64,000 bases of DNA from Cladorhizidae sp. MBARI D1340-BT2 (Eukaryota > Porifera > Demospongiae > Poecilosclerida > Cladorhizidae). The notes under the pieces were generated by a model. That model was given only the letters and a program-made list of their open reading frames with translations, was not told where the DNA came from and searched no databases. This document shows positions 56,398-64,000 of this stretch, one piece after another. The stretch is from contig JAQNBH010000011.1 in the NCBI GenBank assembly GCA_028752905.1, forward strand, positions 32,230,017-32,294,016, read 5' to 3'. Made by a program: the position numbers and the translations under genes. How positions within the stretch are numbered: the first letter of the stretch is position 1; each line of letters opens with the position of its first letter.

Positions 56398-57242
56398 GAA
56401 GAACGGAGCCTTTCCAGCATCACACTTTCTTCTGATGAGGGCAAGGGAGGGGGATCTTCATGCTGAGCCTGGCATAACTGTGCAGACCCGCCATCGAGTT
56501 CAGGGAGTCTGCCCCACATCTGTGCATGTTGTCTCTTGGCAGCCTGCCTCTCGTTCTTAGAGCGTCTGGTCTTGGTAGAGGCTTGATGAAACATGTCATC
56601 CGAGAACTTGAGTAGGTCCATGGGTGGGTGTGCTGGATTGGTGGGAGATGGAGTATCACTCTTCATGGCGCTCTCCTTGGCTGAGAAGGGCTCTTCCTCT
56701 TCAGACATTGTCTGGACAGACTCTGTCTCTGAGGTGGAGGAAGAAGAAGGGGAAGACTGACTCACCAGTGACTGCCTCTGTAGTCAGTCTCCTGGGCCGA
56801 TTCATCTGACTCTTGAGTGATGAACCTGTGCACCGGCACCTCTCTTGGCTTGCCTTGGTGCACCTCTCTAGAAGACTGGTGGGGTCTTCTTGCCCGTACT
56901 CGTGCTGTCCTGCCTCGGTGGTGGGCAGTAGTCGCAGAGCTTTCGGAGTCCTCAGAGTTGCTCCTCTCTCTGTATGTAGCAGGTCTCCGGAGTTTCCTTA
57001 GTGAATGTCAAGGTGGTGTGGTGCTCTTCCTTCCCAGATCTGTATGTAAAAAGAGATCTCTGACATATTGGGTATCTACCCCTAAGATACCATCAAAGGA
57101 TATATTTGGGTTAACAGCCACTGTGGCTGCCCTGGTCTGTCCGGATGGTGAGGTTGATGGTAGTAGTCGGATACTTGTGGGACTTTGTGTTGGCTCCAGA
57201 GATAAAGATATAACCTTGCTTCTTATAATCCTTCTTCAACCA
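56340..57242 (-). pseudogene. Protease remainder and Ser/Glu-rich linker, frame-broken
   Basis: Between the gag/protease reading and integrase. Near 57,120 the minus strand reads SFDGILGVDTQ, resembling the second half of a retroviral-type protease (the GxD block). From 56,765 to 56,340 an open stretch is rich in Ser and Glu (SQSSPSSSSTSETESVQ, then SEEEEPFSAKESA) with a basic patch, RRSKNERQAAKRQ. The frames shift several times here. No RT is present at this point, where it would sit in an ordinary Ty3/Gypsy element. Confidence 0.6.
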
Positions 57243-58478
57243 TCATGGATGAATCTGGGTGATGATGCAGCCTGTGTCCACCAATAGCCGGGGAACTGTG
57301 ACTCCATCCACTGCACCTGAAAGGGTGGGAAGGGAATAAGTATTGCTCTGACAACTTACCAAGCATTTCTTGTTGGGGCAGAGTGCCGCTTTGTGCCCAT
57401 ACTGCTTGCAGTTGAAGCAGAGGAATCCTCCTTTGGCTGCATCATAGGGAGGTAGTTTGGGTCCTTCGTTGTTATAGTAGTTGCTAGTTGGAGTCTCGGG
57501 TGTGTTGAGAAGTGGTGGTTGCCTTGGTCGGTAATGGTCATTAGAAGGGAAAGAACGGGTGCTGGAGAGCTTGTTCCACCGTTTGGGTTCTTCCAGCTTC
57601 TTGGGTTGGTTGAACTCATAGTCATCGGTCAGCCTGGCCGCTTCCTTTGCTGTGAGTGGGTGATAATTCCGCACATAGGCCTGTGTTGTGGGGTTGGTTA
57701 TGGCACTTAATAGTTTCTCCATAGCTATGAGATCAAAAAGTTTCTCCCGAGTCTGGTGATCTTTGGCCCAGTATGTCATTATATTGGAGAGGCGGATGAG
57801 GAGTTGTTGGTAAGTCTCTTCTGGTTCTCTGGCTATGGCATCCAATTTCTTCCTATAGTAGGAGTAGGTGATGCCATGGAGGTTGACGAGAGCTTCCCTC
57901 ACCGAGGGGAAGTCGTTCTTTGTCTCTGCCGGCATTGTCGCATGAAACTTGCGAGATGCAGGATCTAGGGTAGGCATCAACGTACCTATCCAGTATATCT
58001 TTGGTACACCAAAAGTTTCCATGTGAAGTTGGAATTCCTGCAGGTGGTACTCAATGTCAGCTACATCTTTTAGTTGTGGGAAAGTGGGGGCATCTCGGAC
58101 TGCTCGTTTGCCTTCTCTTTCCTTCCGTGCATCTTTCTCTCTGAGCCAACCGTTTTCCAGCGCAGCTTCCTTGTCTTTATCAGCCATCCCCTTGGAATGG
58201 ATGATAGTCTCCCACCTCTTCTCCTCTCGTATTCTGTCTTCTTTCCATTCTGCATCTCTACGCAGATCTCTTCTCTTCTCCATGGCCTCATTGTTCTTGT
58301 CCATCAAATTCATGAGCATCGTCATCATCATTGACATATCAGCAACTGGAGTCCCTGTAGTTGCAGAGCAGGATGATGCAGGGAGAGCAGAGGGGGTAGA
58401 CTCGTCCAGTGTGGTGTCAGATTCCTCTGACTCTTCTGCTCTCTCTGGGAGGTTCCTCTTTGAACTCCTTGTGGACAT
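57243..58478 (-). CDS. gag: Gag with zinc knuckle, running into protease
   Basis: The ATG at 58,478 opens 411 codons. It has an acidic Ser-rich N terminus, a charged helical stretch (about 70-140), a capsid-like middle (FPQLKDVADIEYHLQEFQLH near 150), a CCHC zinc knuckle CFNCKQYGHKAALCPNKKC (354-372, Cys354/Cys357/His362/Cys367), and at the end RLLVDTG, the protease active-site motif (Asp401). The reading stops ten residues after it. Gag packages the RNA; no frameshift signal was identified between gag and pol. Confidence 0.88.
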   Translation of the reverse strand: MSTRSSKRNLPERAEESEESDTTLDESTPSALPASSCSATTGTPVADMSMMMTMLMNLMDKNNEAMEKRRDLRRDAEWKEDRIREEKRWETIIHSKGMADKDKEAALENGWLREKDARKEREGKRAVRDAPTFPQLKDVADIEYHLQEFQLHMETFGVPKIYWIGTLMPTLDPASRKFHATMPAETKNDFPSVREALVNLHGITYSYYRKKLDAIAREPEETYQQLLIRLSNIMTYWAKDHQTREKLFDLIAMEKLLSAITNPTTQAYVRNYHPLTAKEAARLTDDYEFNQPKKLEEPKRWNKLSSTRSFPSNDHYRPRQPPLLNTPETPTSNYYNNEGPKLPPYDAAKGGFLCFNCKQYGHKAALCPNKKCLVSCQSNTYSLPTLSGAVDGVTVPRLLVDTGCIITQIHP

Positions 58479-58581
58479 GCTTGTCTAGGATGGGAAAGAG
58501 AGAGAACTGAGAGAATAAAATCGCTTCACCTTTTGAGATAGTCCAGTCGCTCTTGCTCTTGCTCCACTGCAATGGCGTTGA

Positions 58582-58603
58582 GTTGGAGTTTCACTGCCAC
58601 CAG
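58582..58603 (-). other. Candidate primer-binding site
   Basis: Just inside the 5' LTR the minus strand reads CTGGTGGCAGTGAAACTCC. TGGTGGCAG matches the 3' end of a tRNA-Leu(AAG)-type acceptor plus CCA, as I remember it, for about nine bases only, with two extra bases between LTR and TGG. It is the likely tRNA priming site, with the tRNA identity uncertain. Confidence 0.45.
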
Positions 58604-58968
58604 TGTTGAGGATTCTTATCCCCGATACGCACTTACTCTCAGAGTAGAATATGATAAAGTATTATTAACAGTAGAGCAGAGTAAAGTTGCACAATCATGT
58701 ACTGATCTGCTGGGTTCCATAGGCTGGCTCCCTTAAATAGGCTGCCAGCCTAGAACCCAGCCAAGACCTTATATGGTAATATGCATAACTAAGTAGCGGG
58801 CTGGTCATGATCACAAGACTGTACATATCATGAGAAAGGAATGTGTGCATGGTGTGTGGGTTGCATGCTCTAATAATTATATGCACTGTCACATAATTTA
58901 TGGTTTATATATATATGTTTAGTGTTCAACATTGTTGGGGGTTCCTTGAGCTTCAGGGATCCCCAACA
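58604..58968 (-). repeat. 5' LTR (365 bp)
   Basis: Same boundaries as the 3' LTR: TGTTGAGG start, CCCCAACA end. The transcript would start within it on the minus strand; no TATA box could be fixed with confidence. Confidence 0.95.
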
Positions 58969-58973
58969 AAGAT
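58969..58973. repeat. Target-site duplication, right (AAGAT)
   Basis: Matches 53,345-53,349 exactly. Confidence 0.9.
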
Positions 58974-59289
58974 ACACCACAAGACAAGGTAACAATTCAT
59001 GGGACTGTTGTTTCTGTATATAGGGGAGATGATGTTAGCTGACAGCCAATCTGCATAAATCACTAACATCAGAACTTGTGGTTGAGGAATAACAAAATTG
59101 CATGCAGCAAACCACCACAATATTGTCTCCATTTAATGCAAGTATTGAAAAACAACTTCTATCAGAAACAACTTATTCTGGCTATTGGTATTAGCAGCCT
59201 CTCAATATGATTCAGCAGGGATCATGGTTCTACTAGTTTTGTCATGTCCACCAGTCAGTGATCTGGGATTGCTGCCAGTTCTAACAGAA

Positions 59290-59905
59290 AAAGTGCAGGA
59301 CAAAACTGTTAAACATCAATCTACAGCTAAAGAAGACCATCGTTCCTTGCCTTGAGGTGCTACCCACAACTATTGCACTGTATGCTCTTGATTCTTCACT
59401 TGAAAACTCTGGTACTGATAAAGCATGGAGGAACAGTGGAATATATGGACAAGCCAGTGTTCAACATTAGTTTACAATAACTTAGAAGATGGCACCAGAT
59501 GTCCAGTATGTGCATATATAAAGTAAGCTCTCTGTTTCAAGCATTCATTAAGACTTTGCCAAATCATAAAATTGTCTTGGTGGAGGCCACCAAAAAACTT
59601 AAAGAAACTCTGTCAGAAGTGCATTATCTCGACTGCAAATGAAAATAATAGATGTAACTGAAATTCCGGGAAGCTCTTCCCACAATTATCCAAGATTATG
59701 ATACTTGGACAGCAACAATTTCTGAAAAAACAATGGGAAAATAAATGTTTGATTTTAAGAGTGCAAGGTATTTCAGAATTTGTTATTATCTCCAGGGGAA
59801 TGGTGATTTGAATTTGCAGAGAAAGACCTCGCAAAACCCTTCTTTGCCATGCATCACCTGAAATGCAAACCTCTGTTCCTTCGCTACCTGTGTTGCCAAT
59901 GGGGA
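59290..59905 (+). pseudogene. Possible transposase fragment, hAT-like
   Basis: Plus-strand pieces read TTIALYALDSSLENSGTDKA (59,370), IVLVEATKKLKETLSEVHYL (59,570), FREALPTIIQDYDTW (59,660) and KSARYFRICYY (59,755). The style resembles the middle of hAT-type transposases, but no diagnostic motif is present and stops interrupt it. Low confidence. Confidence 0.3.
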
Positions 59906-62129
59906 GGGGGGATCTCAGCAAAGAGGGCCACCCTTTTCACATCGCTAGGTGAAGACCATGCTCTAGAACAAGAAAACAAGCAATTTGCATCCAGGTTAGC
60001 ATTTCTAGCAATCTTAATGCATAACTGAGATGCTTGTGTCACAACCTAGATCTCACACCTATTTCAACTGTCTAGCACTTGGGAGTTAGAACTGTTGAGA
60101 ATTTGGGACATGCAAGTTTTGAGGTCCCCAACATTAACTGCCTGTAATTTTGGCATAGCTATATCAATACAACAATTTACAGTATATCGAGAGCACAGAG
60201 AGATAGCTATCTTTTGAGCTAATATCACATTTATAGGGTTTGCAGAATCTATGGAACTCTATTTTCCAAAGATTTGCTGTACCACCTTGAAAACATAATT
60301 TTTTCAAGTTCAAGGTATAAAATATAAAATAAGGACTGATTTTTTCCCATAAGAATTCAGGTTTACATCATTGTAAATACTGGAAGCAGATGAGCGGTGT
60401 TAGACTGCATGCCAATTCCTAATCTTGGTCATTTTCATTTTCCGTCTTTTCCAGCTGAATATCTAATCTTGTACTGATGTGTAGCTACAGTATATAGAAT
60501 AATGTCATCTTGCTGATAAATTAGATGGGAAGTACTCCCTTCCAGGCCTCCCAATCTTTTATGAGATCTAACTCCCAGGTATCTTACAATCTTACAACTA
60601 GAAATTAAGATATTATAATTTATTTAGCCAAAAAAAAATTAACGAGATATTCATAATTTTATAATAACATTAAAAACACTAAGAAGACAATATTTCCAAG
60701 GAAAAAGTCAGGAGTCCTTCAGTCTGTCAAGTTCTAAAGAATCGTTGGTAGTTCAATATTCACTTCAGAGCACGAGTTTCTGAGAAAGTTTTTGATCCTT
60801 AGACTTGAGTTTTACTAGTTTACCTAATGATATTCATACAACAGTGTAAGCTTTTCTGTTTACTTGCTATGAATATTTTAGACTACCTGCGGTACCCACA
60901 TCAAGGTGAAGAAGTGAATATATTCTTTTTGCGATCTCTATTGCCATGAGCCTCTTTGGGTGGTCTAGGGAAAGTTTTCCTTGGCTTTGGGTTCTTTTTC
61001 CTCTTTCAAGGAATTTCTTGTGTTGTAACTCTAGCCAACTGCAAAAAAATATCTATTTTAGCTAGGTCCAGGCTGTTTACGATGTTGGCTACTAGTGAGC
61101 AAATACTGAAGTACTATGAAGTATTAAAACTATTTGCTGTGGTATTTTTTCTAATAGAGTAGGGTTAGCAGCCATGCTTTATTGTAGGCAGCAACAATAA
61201 TGGTGCCCTCTAATCATTTTAGTAACTTCTAGTAGTTACTACTAGAAGCATTGCCCTGACTCATTGTTTTCTCAATTCAAATATGAGTAAATATAGTGCT
61301 GGAGGCAGCATTGCTGGCAACTGATTGTGTTATGGGAAGTCTAACATAGCTATATAATTGCCACCTTGTTGCATCATTTATGAAATATCATTATCAATGT
61401 GGTACATTCCGGGAGGACAAATAGACAGCATTCAAGCTGTATATGTATACTGGCATTAGGTGCCCTGTGTTGCCTGGGAAAGGATAAACTATATATAGCA
61501 GAAAAGCACAAAATGAGAATGACATGGTTCCCCACGTATTCCCCAATGTTGCTTCGCATGAAGAAAAAAACAGAACAAGTGATGGATTACGCTTCCCTCT
61601 GCAAATCGTACCATGTTGTATTTTCTAATAGAGTAAGGCTAGAAGCAACCTCGCTAGCAAACTGTTTGCTTTCTTACCTAGCAGTCTTGTTTGTTGGTAA
61701 TGTCACTAAGTTGCGTTATATGTGTGCTAACATTTCTAATGTTAAAAAGACATGCACGGTTTTATTCCTGGACAGCTCACCGCAATGCAAAATGCCATGC
61801 CATTTGATATATAGTAATTTCAAGCTAAATCCTGACCCAATCTTTACATACATGCTTCTATCAAAGTTCTATGGATGAAATTTCATCTGGATCCAACCTT
61901 CCGTTCAGCTGTGCATAGTGGGCATACACACCTACAGACAGAGTTACATTATATAGATAAGTGAGTGGACTAGGCTTACTGTAAAGACTATTCAGGTAAG
62001 TGTGTTTACCATGTAGTGAACTAGGTAATGACCAACTTGAATCTAGAACCTAGAGCAGATTTCGATCCAAATTGGATTGGATTGTTATACTTAAGTGCCT
62101 GTGTAAACATTGATGTTATCGATATATAA
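59906..62129. other. No supported gene; one foldback-family arm
   Basis: At about 60,090-60,265 a copy of the dispersed foldback arm (AAGTTTTGAGGTCCCC, GAGAGCACAGAGAGAT, TTTGCAGAATCTATGGA). A 159-codon plus ORF at 61,399-61,878 has ordinary composition but no recognisable motif or homologue; I treat it as chance. Confidence 0.45.

Positions 62130-64000
<1,871 letters not shown>

Larger units (their letters stand above)
53350..58968 (-). mobile_element. Young LTR retrotransposon, Gmr1-like Ty3/Gypsy
   Basis: A complete element of 5.6 kb: two LTRs that are nearly identical, flanking AAGAT direct repeats (53,345-53,349 and 58,969-58,973), a purine tract inside the 3' LTR and a candidate primer-binding site inside the 5' LTR. 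On the minus strand the order is gag, protease, linker, integrase, reverse transcriptase, RNase H. Having the integrase before a Gypsy-type RT is the hallmark of the Gmr1-like group described from deuterostomes. The coding part has a few breaks (protease/linker region, about 56,430, about 55,430, one stop at 54,977), so this copy is probably not autonomous, but it is recent. Confidence 0.92.

Noticed and set aside
51197..58968. A single larger element using the degenerate LTR at 51.2 kb as its end
   Set aside because: The AAGAT target duplication sits directly at 53,345 and 58,969, so the element ends there; the 51.2 kb LTR belongs to a separate, older relative.
61399..61878. 159-codon plus ORF
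   Set aside because: No motif, homologue or splice context recognised; length is within chance for 64 kb of AT-rich sequence.

Overview
The window reads as repeat-rich, AT-leaning metazoan DNA, most likely from a sponge. The reasons are spliced genes with short exons and GT/AG introns, a metazoan LRRC40-type leucine-rich-repeat gene, an 80-base scrap of 28S rDNA whose wording resembles demosponge 28S as I remember it, and several animal transposon classes. The species assignment is inference. Only three host loci are supported: one almost intronless glycine-rich protein gene (minus, 17.5-21.4 kb), the first coding exon of a PH-domain protein (minus, 32.5 kb), and an LRRC40-like gene (plus, 33.9-46.1 kb, at least six exon pieces). 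Nearly everything else is mobile or repetitive.

Layout. 0-15.1 kb: a region bounded by ~110-120 bp inverted copies of one sequence. It holds a decayed ~3.7 kb ORF of an unclassified, widespread invertebrate repeat family (minus), a ~2 kb-arm inverted duplication containing two opposed Ty3/Gypsy 3' ends, and a decayed LINE (plus). 15.1-17 kb: a second fragment of the same repeat family, an unidentified Cys/Trp-rich coding scrap and the 28S fragment. 17.5-21.4 kb: the glycine-rich host gene. 24.3-27.5 kb: a recent Mutator-like (MULE) transposon with one 60-bp intron. 27.5-31.7 kb: a hairpin MITE and a ZMYM1-like hAT transposon. 32.5-46.1 kb: the PH exon and, divergently, the LRRC40-like gene. 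Three of its introns carry large minisatellites (45, 23 and 30 bp units), and one of these is interrupted by a piggyBac copy. 46.1-50.4 kb: Gypsy integrase, repeat-family and hAT fragments. 53.35-58.97 kb: a young LTR retrotransposon with both LTRs, a 5-bp target duplication (AAGAT), polypurine tract and gag-pol. 62.1-64 kb: a trinucleotide array ending in a very long GAT tract that runs off the window.

Most interesting point: the 53-59 kb element has a Ty3/Gypsy-type reverse transcriptase, but its integrase lies upstream of RT-RNase H, the Ty1/copia order. That is the signature of the Gmr1-like group. The older Gypsy scraps at 4.8 and 7.0 kb also have RNase H running directly into a polypurine tract and LTR, so this gene order appears to be the resident one in this genome.
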